A stretch of 51,016 nt of DNA from Burkholderiales bacterium (lineage in GTDB: Bacteria; Pseudomonadota; Gammaproteobacteria; Burkholderiales; Burkholderiaceae_C), in assembly GCA_028868995.1 (NCBI GenBank), contig JAGWTH010000028.1, positions 1-51,016 on the forward strand, read 5' to 3'. Of the stretch, positions 36,259 to 44,526 are shown piece after piece (position 1 is the stretch's first letter; each line of letters opens with the position of its first letter). Below the pieces are notes generated by a model. The model worked only from the letters and a program-made list of their open reading frames with translations, was not told the origin of the DNA and ran no database searches. The position numbers were made by a program, and so were the translations under genes.

Positions 36259-37035
36259 ATGGGCCTTCGCATAGGCGACATCGAACTGGCAAGCCGCTTC
36301 TTCCTCGGCACGGCCGGCTACCCCTCGCCGCAGGTGCTGCAGGAGGCCATCGCCGCCTCGGGCAGCCAGGTGGTGACGGTGGGCCTCAAGCGCCAGCTGG
36401 CCGCGGGCGGCGCGCCCGGCGACTTCTACGCCATGATCCGCGCCAGCGGCGCACACCTGCTGCCCAACACCGCCGGCTGCCGCACCGCGCGCGAGGCGGT
36501 GACGCTGGCGCACATGGCGCGCGAGCTGTTCGACACCCGCTGGCTCAAGCTGGAGGTGGTGGGCGACGATTACACGCTGCAGCCCGACCCGTTCGAGCTG
36601 GTGGAGGCCGCGCGCACGCTGGTCCAGGACGGCTTCGAGGTCTTCCCCTACTGCACTGACGACCTCGTCACCTGCCGCCGCCTGCTCGACGCGGGCTGCC
36701 GCATCCTGATGCCCTGGGGCGCGCCGATCGGCTCGGGCCAGGGCCTGCTCAATCCCACCGCGCTGCGCACGCTGCGCGCCCGCCTGCCCGACGCCGTGCT
36801 GGTGGTGGACGCCGGCATCGGTTCGCCGCAGCATGCGGTGCACGCCATGGAGCTGGGCTACGACGCGGTGCTGGTGAATTCCGCCGTCTCGCAGTCGCAC
36901 GACCCGGTGAAGATGGCGCGCGCCTTCCGCCTCGCGGTGGAGTCGGGCCGCCTTGCGTACGAGGCCGGCATCATGGCGCGCCAGGAAATGGCGGTACCCA
37001 GCACGCCGGTGACGGGGCAGCCCTTCCTGCTCTGA
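36259..37035 (+). CDS. thiG: Thiazole synthase ThiG
   Basis: The 258-residue (beta/alpha)8 enzyme condenses deoxyxylulose phosphate, dehydroglycine and ThiS thiocarboxylate into the thiazole phosphate. Motifs include [28 protein letters not shown] (Schiff-base Lys region: usually TVALRR; compare [16 protein letters not shown] with the second Lys), [17 protein letters not shown] and [26 protein letters not shown] 6 nt upstream fixes the start at ATG 36259 rather than the TTG at 36253. The operon then ends; thiE, usually next in relatives, is absent here. Confidence 0.95.
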   Translation: MGLRIGDIELASRFFLGTAGYPSPQVLQEAIAASGSQVVTVGLKRQLAAGGAPGDFYAMIRASGAHLLPNTAGCRTAREAVTLAHMARELFDTRWLKLEVVGDDYTLQPDPFELVEAARTLVQDGFEVFPYCTDDLVTCRRLLDAGCRILMPWGAPIGSGQGLLNPTALRTLRARLPDAVLVVDAGIGSPQHAVHAMELGYDAVLVNSAVSQSHDPVKMARAFRLAVESGRLAYEAGIMARQEMAVPSTPVTGQPFLL

Positions 37036-37045
37036 GCGCCCGGCC

Positions 37046-37456
37046 TCAGCCGGCCGCGGCCTTCAGCTGCACCTCGGTGGCGTCGCGCGCGGTGGCCAGC
37101 ACGCCGGCCACGAGGCCTTGCGCGTCCTTCACCAGCGCGAAGGAGAAGTCCACGTACAGCTTGCGGCCGTCCTTGGGCTGCGCGCGCGTGCGCATCACGC
37201 GGCCGGCGACGCGCAGCTCGCCCGAGGCGACCGCGCGCGCGAAGCCGGCGTCGTGCGCCGCGCGGAAGCGCTCCGGCACGATCAAGTTCAGCTCCGCGCC
37301 GAGCACCTCCGCCTCGACGTAGCCGAACAGCCGCTCGGCCGCCGGGTTCCACAGCACGATGCGCTGCTGCAGGTCGACGACCACCAGGGCTTCGGGCAGG
37401 GCCTGCACGATCCCGGGCAGCAGCCCGGGCACCGGGGAAGCGGATGCAGTCGTCAT
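37046..37456 (-). CDS. PAS-domain protein (single domain)
   Basis: The 136-residue protein is one PAS fold with a short N-terminal tail: LPEALVVVDLQQRIVLWNPA, AERLFGYVEAEVLGAELNLI and VPERFR at the front, and LYVDFSFALVKDAQGLVAGV, LATARDAT at the end (PAC-like). No kinase, GGDEF or DNA-binding domain is attached, so it is a stand-alone sensor or adaptor. It is cytoplasmic and is the last gene before the convergent thiG; the aldehyde dehydrogenase lies 9 nt upstream on the same strand and may be co-transcribed. Confidence 0.88.
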   Translation of the reverse strand: MTTASASPVPGLLPGIVQALPEALVVVDLQQRIVLWNPAAERLFGYVEAEVLGAELNLIVPERFRAAHDAGFARAVASGELRVAGRVMRTRAQPKDGRKLYVDFSFALVKDAQGLVAGVLATARDATEVQLKAAAG

Positions 37457-37465
37457 CGGCGCTCC

Positions 37466-38866
37466 TCAACCCAGCCAGGCCATCACCTTCCGCAGCACGG
37501 AAAGCGGCAGCCGGTAGGGCGGGTACTTGGCCGCCAGGTCGAACCAGGTGCCGCTGCGCACCACCGCGCGCAGGTGGCTGAAGGTCTCGAAGCTGTGGCG
37601 GCCGTGGTAGCCGCCCAGGCCGCTGTCGCCCACGCCGCCGAAGGGCAGGCGCGGGTTGGCCAGGTGCGTCACCGTGTCGTTGACGCAGGCGCCGCCCGAG
37701 GGCAGCTCGGCGAGCACGCGGTCTTGCGCGGCGCGCTCGGCAGAGAAGACGTACAGCGCCAGCGGCTTGGGCCGCGCGCGCACCTGCGCGATCGCCTCGT
37801 CCAGCGTTTCGTACTCCAGCACCGGCAGGATGGGGCCGAAGATCTCGTCCTGCATCACCGCATCGTCCCACTGCACGTCGTCCAGCACGGTGGGGGCGAT
37901 GTAGCGGGTCTCGCGGTCGGTGGTGCCGCCGCAGGCGACGCGCCCGCTGTGCAACAAGGCCGCGAGGCGGTCGAAGTGGTGCGCATCGACGATGCGTCCG
38001 TAGTCGGGGCTGCGTTTCGGGTCCTCACCGTAGAAGCCGCGCAGCACTTCGCCGATGCGCCGCACCAGCTCCGCGCGGATGGACTGGTGCGCCAGCACGT
38101 AGTCGGGCGCGACGCAGGTCTGGCCCGCGTTCATGAACTTGCCCCAGGCGATGCGGCGCGCGGCCACGCCCAGGTCGGCGCTCGCGTCGACGATGCAGGG
38201 GCTCTTGCCGCCCAGCTCCAGCGTGAGCGGGGTGAGGAAGCGCGCCGCGGCGCCCATCACGATGCGGCCCACGCGCGGGCCGCCGGTGTAGAAGATGTAG
38301 TCGAAGCGCTGCGCGAGCAGGTCCGTCACCGCCTCCGCGCCGCCCTGCACCACGGCCACGTGCGCGGGATCGAAGGCTTGTGCCACGATGCGCGCCACCG
38401 CCTCGGCGGTGTGCGGCGCCAGCTCGGAGGGCTTGAGCACCACGCAGTTGCCCGCGGCCAGCGCGCCCACCAGCGGCACCAGCAGCAGCTGCATGGGATA
38501 GTTCCAGGGACCGATCACCAGCGTGCAGCCGTAGGGCTCGGGATGGATCCAGCTCGTGGCCGGGAACAGCAGCATCGGCGTGCGCTCGCGGCGCGGCCGC
38601 GCCCAGCCGTCCAGGCGCCGCAGGGTGAAGTCCAGTTCGCCCAGCACGAAGCCGACCTCGCTCGCGTAGGCCTCGGCCTCGGGCCGGCCCAGGTCGGCGC
38701 GCAGGGCGGCCAGCAGGTCCGCCTCGTGCGCGACCACGGCGGCGCGCAATCTCTGCAGGGCCTGGCGGCGGAAGGCGACCGGGCGGGTGGCGCCGCCGGC
38801 GAAGAAGGCGCGCTGCGATTGCAGCAGCGTGCTGGCGGGCGTGGGGGAGGAGGTGCTGGCGTCCAT
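37466..38866 (-). CDS. Coniferyl-aldehyde-dehydrogenase-like aldehyde dehydrogenase (class 3 type)
   Basis: The 466-residue NAD(P)-dependent enzyme has TSWIHPEPYGCTLVIGPWNY, catalytic Glu region LTLELGGKSPCIVDASADLG and catalytic Cys in GKFMNAGQTCVAPDYVLAH, plus C-terminal LPFGGVGDSGLGGYHGRHSF. The short length and EPYG...GPWNYP motif are typical of class 3 and coniferyl aldehyde dehydrogenases. The physiological aldehyde is unknown; no lignin-monomer genes are close. It lies upstream of the PAS gene and downstream of hemW with a 61-bp gap. Confidence 0.9.
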   Translation of the reverse strand: MDASTSSPTPASTLLQSQRAFFAGGATRPVAFRRQALQRLRAAVVAHEADLLAALRADLGRPEAEAYASEVGFVLGELDFTLRRLDGWARPRRERTPMLLFPATSWIHPEPYGCTLVIGPWNYPMQLLLVPLVGALAAGNCVVLKPSELAPHTAEAVARIVAQAFDPAHVAVVQGGAEAVTDLLAQRFDYIFYTGGPRVGRIVMGAAARFLTPLTLELGGKSPCIVDASADLGVAARRIAWGKFMNAGQTCVAPDYVLAHQSIRAELVRRIGEVLRGFYGEDPKRSPDYGRIVDAHHFDRLAALLHSGRVACGGTTDRETRYIAPTVLDDVQWDDAVMQDEIFGPILPVLEYETLDEAIAQVRARPKPLALYVFSAERAAQDRVLAELPSGGACVNDTVTHLANPRLPFGGVGDSGLGGYHGRHSFETFSHLRAVVRSGTWFDLAAKYPPYRLPLSVLRKVMAWLG

Positions 38867-38927
38867 GGCGGCCTCTTTGTCCTGGAGCGATGCCCGCAGT
38901 ATGCGCCGGACCGCGGCGCACCGCCGC

Positions 38928-40118
38928 TCAGGCGGGCAGGAACAGCGCCTGCAGGTCGGACAGGAAGTCGAAGCCCCGCCCGGTCGGCCGCACCCGGGCG
39001 AAGTCGCGCTCGATGAGCCCCTTGGCCTCGGCCTCGCGCAGAGGGTGCTCGATCGCGCTCAGCGGCAAGCCCGTGCGGTCCGTGAAGTCCTGCAGCGCGA
39101 AGCCTTCCTTCAGGCGCAGCGCGTTGAGCATGTACTCGAAGGGCAGGTCGGCGCGTGCGACCTCCTCTTCCTGCGCCACGGCGCCGCCGGCCAGCGCGTG
39201 CTCCATGTACAGCCGCGGCTCGCGGTAACGCACCTGGCGCACGATGCGGTGCGGGAAGCTCAGCTTGCCGTGGGCGCCGGCGCCGATGCCCAGGTAGTCG
39301 CCGAACTGCCAGTAGTTCCAGTTGTGCCAGCAGCGGTGGCCGGGCTTCGCGTAGGCCGAGACCTCGTAGCGCTGAAGGCCGGCGGCGGCCGTCCGCTCGG
39401 TGATGCGGTCCAGCATCGCATAGGCCAGGTCCTCCGGTGGGGTGGCCGGCGGGAACTTGGCGAAGTACGTATTGGGCTCGATCGTGAGGTGGTAGATCGA
39501 CAGGTGCGGCGGCTGCAGCGCCATGGCCTGGTGCACGTCCTCGTCGAGCTGCGCGAGGGTCTGGCCCGGCAGCGCGTACATCAGGTCGAGGTTGAAGGTC
39601 TCGAAGCTGGCCGCGGCCTCCTCCACCGCGGCGATCGCCTGGCGGCGGTCGTGCACGCGGCCCAGGGCCTTCAGGTGCTCGTCGCGGAAGCTCTGCACGC
39701 CCACCGACAGGCGCGTGACGCCGGCGGCGCGGAAGGCCCGGAAGCGGTCCTTCTCGAAGGTGCCGGGATTGGCCTCCAGCGTGACCTCCGCGTCCGGCAC
39801 CAGCTTCAGGCGCGCGCGGATGTCCGACAGCAGCCGGTCGATCGCCTCGGGCGAGAACAGGCTGGGCGTGCCGCCACCGAGGAAGATGCTGTGCACCTCG
39901 CGGCCCCACACCAGGGGCAGCGCCGCTTCGAGATCGGCGCGCAGGGCGTCCAGGTAGCGCCGCTCGGGAAGATCGCCCTGTTTCATCTCGTGCGAGTTGA
40001 AGTCGCAGTAGGGGCACTTGCGCAGGCACCAGGGCAGGTGCACGTACAGCGACAGCGGCGGCAGCGAGGGCAGCTGCAGCGTGCCGGGCCGCAGGAAGTG
40101 CGAGACGTCGTGGGCCAT
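38928..40118 (-). CDS. hemW: Radical SAM heme chaperone HemW
   Basis: The 396-residue protein inserts or delivers heme; formerly it was confused with oxygen-independent coproporphyrinogen oxidase. The radical SAM cluster motif is CLRKCPYC (CxxxCxxC) within LSLYVHLPWCLRKCPYCDFN. Also present are HSIFLGGGTPSLFSPEAIDR, TLEANPGTFEKDRFRAFRAA, RLSVGVQSF and GIGAGAHGKLSF. HemW normally has CxxxCxxC without the extra residues needed for decarboxylation by HemN, consistent here. Its ATG (40118) is 2 nt after the rdgB stop, forming an rph-rdgB-hemW unit. Confidence 0.94.
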   Translation of the reverse strand: MAHDVSHFLRPGTLQLPSLPPLSLYVHLPWCLRKCPYCDFNSHEMKQGDLPERRYLDALRADLEAALPLVWGREVHSIFLGGGTPSLFSPEAIDRLLSDIRARLKLVPDAEVTLEANPGTFEKDRFRAFRAAGVTRLSVGVQSFRDEHLKALGRVHDRRQAIAAVEEAAASFETFNLDLMYALPGQTLAQLDEDVHQAMALQPPHLSIYHLTIEPNTYFAKFPPATPPEDLAYAMLDRITERTAAAGLQRYEVSAYAKPGHRCWHNWNYWQFGDYLGIGAGAHGKLSFPHRIVRQVRYREPRLYMEHALAGGAVAQEEEVARADLPFEYMLNALRLKEGFALQDFTDRTGLPLSAIEHPLREAEAKGLIERDFARVRPTGRGFDFLSDLQALFLPA

Positions 40119-40120
40119 GC

Positions 40121-40726
40121 CTACAACCAGCGTTCGCGAATGAGCTGCACCATCTGCCGCGCGGCCTGGCCGCGGTGGCTGTTCGCGTTCTTCACTTCCG
40201 GGTCCAGCTCGGCGAAGGTCTTGCCGAAGGCGGGGATGAACATGACCGGGTCGAAGCCGAAGCCGTGGCTGCCCCGCGGCTCGCGCGTGATTTCGCCCAC
40301 CGCGCGGCCCACCGCGATCAGCGGCTCCGGATCCTCGGGGCTGCGCACCGCCACCAGCGTGCTCACCAGCGCCGCGCGCCGGTTCGTCACGTCGCGCATC
40401 TGCTCCAGCAGCGCCTTGACGTTGTTGTCGTCGCCCTTGGCGTAGCCGAACTGCGTGGCGTAGTAGGCGGTGTCCACGCCCGGCAGGCCGCCGAAGGCGT
40501 CCACGCACAGCCCGGCGTCGTCGGCGATCGCGGGCAGGCCGGTGTGGCGCGCGGCGTTGCGCGCCTTGGCCAGCGCGTTCTCGACGAAGGTGCGGTGTGG
40601 CTCCTCGGCCTCGGGCACGCCCAGCTCGCCCTGGCGCACCAGCGCGATGCCCAGCGGCGCGAACATGGCCTGCAGTTCGGCCAGCTTGCCCTTGTTGTTG
40701 GAGGCCAGGACGATGCGGGCGATCAC
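40121..40726 (-). CDS. rdgB: Non-canonical purine NTP pyrophosphatase (dITP/XTP) RdgB
   Basis: The 201-residue HAM1-family enzyme hydrolyses dITP and XTP to monophosphates and protects DNA from hypoxanthine. Seen are [60 protein letters not shown] and [20 protein letters not shown] with a C-terminal [11 protein letters not shown]. The GTG start at 40726 overlaps the rph stop by 4 nt (GTGA), and the stop is 2 nt before hemW. Confidence 0.95.
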   Translation of the reverse strand: MIARIVLASNNKGKLAELQAMFAPLGIALVRQGELGVPEAEEPHRTFVENALAKARNAARHTGLPAIADDAGLCVDAFGGLPGVDTAYYATQFGYAKGDDNNVKALLEQMRDVTNRRAALVSTLVAVRSPEDPEPLIAVGRAVGEITREPRGSHGFGFDPVMFIPAFGKTFAELDPEVKNANSHRGQAARQMVQLIRERWL

Positions 40727-41451
40727 GCGGCCAAGGCCTTCTTCTGCAGTTCCACCAGCTCGCCGATGCCCTTTTCGGCCAGGCGCAGCAGTTCGTCCAT
40801 CTCGGCGCGGGTGAAGGCCACGCCCTCGGCCGTGCCCTGCACTTCCACGTAATGGCCGGCGCCGGTCATCACCACGTTCATGTCGGTGTCGCAGGCGACG
40901 TCCTCGATGTACTCCAGGTCCAGCAGCGGCGTGGCCTCGACGATGCCCACCGACACGGCGGCGACGGGGCCGAGGACGGGCGACTCGGCGATCTTGCCGG
41001 CCGCCAGCAGCTTGTTCACCGCGTCCTGCGCGGCGACGAAGGCGCCGGTGATGGCTGCCGTGCGCGTGCCGCCGTCGGCCTGCAGCACGTCGCAGTCCAG
41101 GGTGATGGTGCGCTCGCCCAGCTTGCGCAGGTCGAACACGGCGCGCAGGCTGCGGCCGATCAGGCGCTGGATCTCCTGCGTGCGGCCGCTCTGCTTGCCC
41201 CGGGCCGCTTCCCGGTCGCCGCGCGTGTGGGTGGCGCGCGGCAGCATGCCGTATTCCGCCGTGACCCAGCCCTCGCCGCTGCCGCGCTTGTGCGGCGGCA
41301 CCTTCTCCTCCACCGAGGCGGTGCACAGCACGCGGGTGGCGCCGAACTCGATCAGCACCGAGCCCTCGGCGTGGATGGTGAAGGCGCGCGTGATGCGCAC
41401 GGGCCGCAGCTGGTCGGCGGCACGGCCGTTGGTCCGGATGAAAGTGCTCAT
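40723..41451 (-). CDS. rph: Ribonuclease PH
   Basis: The 242-residue phosphorolytic exoribonuclease trims tRNA 3' ends. Motifs: [80 protein letters not shown] and [20 protein letters not shown], all full RNase PH signatures including the phosphate-binding Arg pair. Length is normal, and there is no C-terminal frameshift like that of E. coli K-12. It is the first gene of rph-rdgB-hemW. Confidence 0.96.
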   Translation of the reverse strand: MSTFIRTNGRAADQLRPVRITRAFTIHAEGSVLIEFGATRVLCTASVEEKVPPHKRGSGEGWVTAEYGMLPRATHTRGDREAARGKQSGRTQEIQRLIGRSLRAVFDLRKLGERTITLDCDVLQADGGTRTAAITGAFVAAQDAVNKLLAAGKIAESPVLGPVAAVSVGIVEATPLLDLEYIEDVACDTDMNVVMTGAGHYVEVQGTAEGVAFTRAEMDELLRLAEKGIGELVELQKKALAA

Positions 41452-41467
41452 GGGAAGTCGGGAAGGG

Positions 41468-41488
41468 AAAAGGCCCGGGCGGCCGGGC
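41468..41488 (-). terminator. Rho-independent terminator after the PP2C/kinase operon
   Basis: On the minus strand GCCCGG (41483-41488) and CCGGGC (41473-41478) form a 6-bp GC stem with a 4-nt loop, followed after one base by TTTT (41468-41471). It lies downstream of the PP2C gene and just upstream of rph, so it would separate the two transcripts. Confidence 0.55.
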
Positions 41489-41560
41489 GATCCCGCATTG
41501 TGTCATCGCAGCCCGCCGCCGCGCAGCGGCAGGGTCATGCGCGGCGCTCGCCGCGCGCCC

Positions 41561-42463
41561 TCAGGCCTTCTTGGCCGCCGAGCGGCGGATGGCCTCGTTG
41601 ATCTCGGCGATGGAGCGCTCGATGGCGGCGTCGTCGAGGTCGTCGACCAGGGTGTCGAGCACGCCGGCCTGGATGGTGGACGCGAACACGCCGTCGCTGA
41701 TGCTGTCGGTGGAGATGCCGCGGGTGGACTCGAAGCTGTCGGGCGTCTCCCACTCCAGGGCGATCACGGTCACGTTGTCGGACTGCTCGCCGCCATTGCG
41801 CAGCGCGCCCTCGACCAGGTCGGGCACCGCCTCGGACACGGGCTTGATGGACAGCTCGCGCACGATGTCGATGTCCTCGAGGCTGCTCCACAGGCCGTCG
41901 GAGCACAGCAGGATCTTGTCGCCCTGCTGCAGCTGCACCGGGCCGGTGACGTCGAACACCGGCTTGGTGGGCGAGCCCAGGCAGGTGAACAGGATGTTGC
42001 GGTTGATCCGGTCCATGCGGATCACGCCGGCGTTCTGCTGCTCGATGTAGGAGTGGTCGCGGGTGCGGGTGAGCAGCTCGCCGGCGCGCACGAGGTACAG
42101 GCGCGAGTCGCCGCAGTGGACCCAGGTGGCGTGGCCGTTCTGCACGATGACCGCGACCAGCGTGGTGCGGGGCGTGTCCAGCATGCCCTTCTCGCTGGCG
42201 TAGCGGATGATCTGGTGGTGCGCCGCCATCAGGGCGATCGACAGGAACTCGGTCACGTCCTTGACGACCGGCCGCGCCTCCTTCTGGTACAGGGCCGAGA
42301 CGGTCTGCAGCGCCAGCTGGGCCGCCACCTCGCCTTCCGGGTGCCCGCCCATGCCGTCGGCCAGCAGGAAGATCCCGGACTCGCGGGTGTAGCAGTACCC
42401 CATGCGGTCCTCGTTCTTCTCGCGGCCGCCCTTGCGGCTGATCTGGAAGACGGAGAACTTCAT
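41561..42463 (-). CDS. PP2C-family protein serine/threonine phosphatase
   Basis: The 300-residue metal-dependent phosphatase has SRKGGREKNEDRMGYCYTRE, GIFLLADGMGGHPEGEVAAQ, VHCGDSRLYLVRAGELLTRT, ILLCSDGLWSSLEDIDIVRE and GGEQSDNVTVIALEWE, giving the metal-binding Asp residues (DG, D in SDG, DN). A roughly 50-residue C-terminal tail (STDSISDGVFASTIQAGVLD and on) is acidic and not part of the catalytic core. The ATG overlaps the kinase stop by 4 nt, so kinase and phosphatase act as a coupled reversible pair. Targets are unknown. Confidence 0.93.
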   Translation of the reverse strand: MKFSVFQISRKGGREKNEDRMGYCYTRESGIFLLADGMGGHPEGEVAAQLALQTVSALYQKEARPVVKDVTEFLSIALMAAHHQIIRYASEKGMLDTPRTTLVAVIVQNGHATWVHCGDSRLYLVRAGELLTRTRDHSYIEQQNAGVIRMDRINRNILFTCLGSPTKPVFDVTGPVQLQQGDKILLCSDGLWSSLEDIDIVRELSIKPVSEAVPDLVEGALRNGGEQSDNVTVIALEWETPDSFESTRGISTDSISDGVFASTIQAGVLDTLVDDLDDAAIERSIAEINEAIRRSAAKKA

Positions 42464-43464
42464 TTGATTTTCGCCCCGATGCCGCTGCGCTTCATCGACT
42501 TCTTGGTGTCGGTCACCATGTTGTCGAACTGCAGCCGCATCTTCTCGCCCACCGACAGCTTGGTGTAGCGGCGCTCACCCTCGCGGCTGAGTTCCTTCTG
42601 CAGCGCGAACACCGATTGCGGGCGGGACAGCGGATCGAGCGACATGCACCATTCGACCACCTCGATCAGGTTGTCGGAATAGACGCCGCGCAGGCGGGAC
42701 AGGGCAAGCGACAGGCGGTCCTTTTCCAGGCGCTGCGGCGCGTCGTTCGGGGGATAACCCTGCATGCACGCGTAGATGCAGGCGCCGATCGCGTAGATGT
42801 CGGTCCAGGGGCCCATGGAGGAGTCCCGGCGGTACATCTCCGGGGCGGCGAAGCCCGGCGTGTACATGGGGCGGATGAAGTTGCCTTCCTTGGACAGCAC
42901 TTCGCGCGCGGCGCCGAAGTCGATCATCACCGCGCGGTTGTCGTCGGTGATGAAGATGTTGGCCGGCTTGATGTCCAGGTGCAGCATCTTGTGCTGGTGC
43001 ACGATGCGCAGCCCGCGCAGGATCTCGTCGAACAGCGAGCGGATGGTCGACTCGCGGAAGACCTTCTGCTTCTTGAGTTCCCGGGCGGTGATGATGAAGT
43101 CCTGCAGGGTCGCGCCCTCCAGGTAGTTCATCACCATGTAGACGGTCTCGTTCTCGCGGAAGAAGTTCAGCACGCTCACCACCGAGCTGTGCGAGATCTG
43201 GGCGAGCGAGCGGCCCTCTTCGAAGAAACTCTTCAGGCCCAGGCGGTACAGGGACAGCTTCTCGGGGGCGACCTGGGGCAGCAGCTCCCCGGGCGGGCGG
43301 GTCGCCAGCGACGAGGGCAGGTATTCCTTGATGGCGACCTGCTGGCCCTCGTTGTCCACCGCGAGGTAGACGACACCGAAGCCCCCGGCGGACAGCTTGC
43401 GCACCACGCGGTAGCCGCCGATCACCGTGTCCGGCGGCAAGGGGGCCGGTTTGAGCTTTGACAT
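42460..43464 (-). CDS. Hanks-type serine/threonine protein kinase
   Basis: The 334-residue kinase has the glycine loop VRKLSAGGFGVVYLAVDN, VAIKEYLPSSLA (catalytic Lys), HKMLHLDIKPANIFITDDNR (HxD variant HLD) and AVMIDFGAAREVLSKEGNFI (DFG), then MYTPGFAAPEMYRRDSSMGP. All catalytic residues are present. No transmembrane segment, PASTA or FHA domain is visible, so it is soluble; the tail (KKSMKRSGIGAKIK) is basic. It is paired with the PP2C gene and divergent from yicC. A similar pair occurs at this locus in Comamonadaceae as I recall; no type VI secretion genes are nearby. Confidence 0.93.
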   Translation of the reverse strand: MSKLKPAPLPPDTVIGGYRVVRKLSAGGFGVVYLAVDNEGQQVAIKEYLPSSLATRPPGELLPQVAPEKLSLYRLGLKSFFEEGRSLAQISHSSVVSVLNFFRENETVYMVMNYLEGATLQDFIITARELKKQKVFRESTIRSLFDEILRGLRIVHQHKMLHLDIKPANIFITDDNRAVMIDFGAAREVLSKEGNFIRPMYTPGFAAPEMYRRDSSMGPWTDIYAIGACIYACMQGYPPNDAPQRLEKDRLSLALSRLRGVYSDNLIEVVEWCMSLDPLSRPQSVFALQKELSREGERRYTKLSVGEKMRLQFDNMVTDTKKSMKRSGIGAKIK

Positions 43465-43549
43465 AATTTGAAGGATGGGGCGCGATACTGCGTCCCGAAG
43501 ATCCCCGGAATCTCCGGAATCCCCGCTACAACCTCAAAGACTCCTCTTC

Positions 43550-44470
43550 ATGGCAGTTTACAGCATGACCGGTTACGCCTCGGTGCAACTCAGCCCCGGG
43601 ACGGCGCCGGTCGGCCCCGAAGGAGGCAAGTCTGCAACAGGTGCGCGCCTGGGCCTGGAGATCCGGTCGGTCAACGGCCGCTTCCTGGACCTGTCCTTCC
43701 GCCTGGGCGAGGAGCTGCGCGCCCACGAACCGGCCCTGCGCGAGCTGATCTCCGGGCGCATCAAGCGCGGCAAGGTCGAAGTGCGCGCCGGGGTGGAAGG
43801 CGCCGGCGGCGAGGTCGTGCGCGAACCCTCCATGGCCACCCTGCAGCGGCTGGCCGCCGTGCAGGACACGGTCAAGACCTGGATGCCCACGGCGGCCGCC
43901 TTGTCGGTGGCCGAAGTCCTGCGCCTGGCCGCGTCCGAGGGCGACACCGGCGTGGACTGGGGCGAGGGCCTGATGCGGATCGCCGCCCGGGCGGTGGACG
44001 ACCTGGTCGCCGCCCGCGAACGCGAAGGCGCCCGGCTGGCGAAGATGCTCCTGGGCCACCTGGCGCAGCTGCGCGCGCTAGCCGCCCAGGCCCAGCCCCT
44101 GGTGCCCCAGCTGGTGGAGCAGCAGCGCCAGCGCTTCCTGGATCGCTGGAAGGAAGCCATGGCCCTGGGCGAGGGCGCGGCCACGCCGGAGGCCGCCCAG
44201 GACCGGGCCCTGACCGAGGCCACCGCCTTCGCCATCCGCATCGACGTCGCCGAGGAGCTCACCCGCCTGGCGGCGCACCTGGAGGAGATCGAGCGCCTGA
44301 TCGGCAAGGGCGGCGAGATCGGCAAGCGCCTGGACTTCCTGATCCAGGAGCTGCACCGCGAGGCCAACACCCTGGGCTCCAAGTCCGCGGCCCTGGAACT
44401 CACGAAGATCTCGGTGGACATGAAGGTCCTGATCGAGCAGATGCGCGAGCAGGTCCAGAACCTCGAATAG
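43550..44470 (+). CDS. yicC: YicC-family endoribonuclease
   Basis: The 306-residue protein starts at ATG 43550 (MAVYSMTGYASVQL), the standard YicC N-terminus. It has EIRSVNGRFLDLSFRLGEEL, ISGRIKRGKVEVRAG, and the C-terminal DUF1732-type ELTRLAAHLEEIERLIGKGG, GKRLDFLIQELHREANTLGS and KISVDMKVLIEQMREQVQNLE-like ending. YicC proteins are reported endoribonucleases affecting small-RNA stability. In relatives gmk follows directly; here a 3.3-kb minus-strand insertion intervenes. Confidence 0.93.
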   Translation: MAVYSMTGYASVQLSPGTAPVGPEGGKSATGARLGLEIRSVNGRFLDLSFRLGEELRAHEPALRELISGRIKRGKVEVRAGVEGAGGEVVREPSMATLQRLAAVQDTVKTWMPTAAALSVAEVLRLAASEGDTGVDWGEGLMRIAARAVDDLVAAREREGARLAKMLLGHLAQLRALAAQAQPLVPQLVEQQRQRFLDRWKEAMALGEGAATPEAAQDRALTEATAFAIRIDVAEELTRLAAHLEEIERLIGKGGEIGKRLDFLIQELHREANTLGSKSAALELTKISVDMKVLIEQMREQVQNLE

Positions 44471-44526
44471 CCCGCTTCAGGGCAATCGCCAGCCACGGTA
44501 GCCCGCGCGCGGATCCAACGGGGCCA

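Noticed and set aside
41561..43464. Kinase/phosphatase pair as part of a type VI secretion locus
   Set aside because: No Tss, Hcp, VgrG or FHA genes occur in the window; neighbours are housekeeping.
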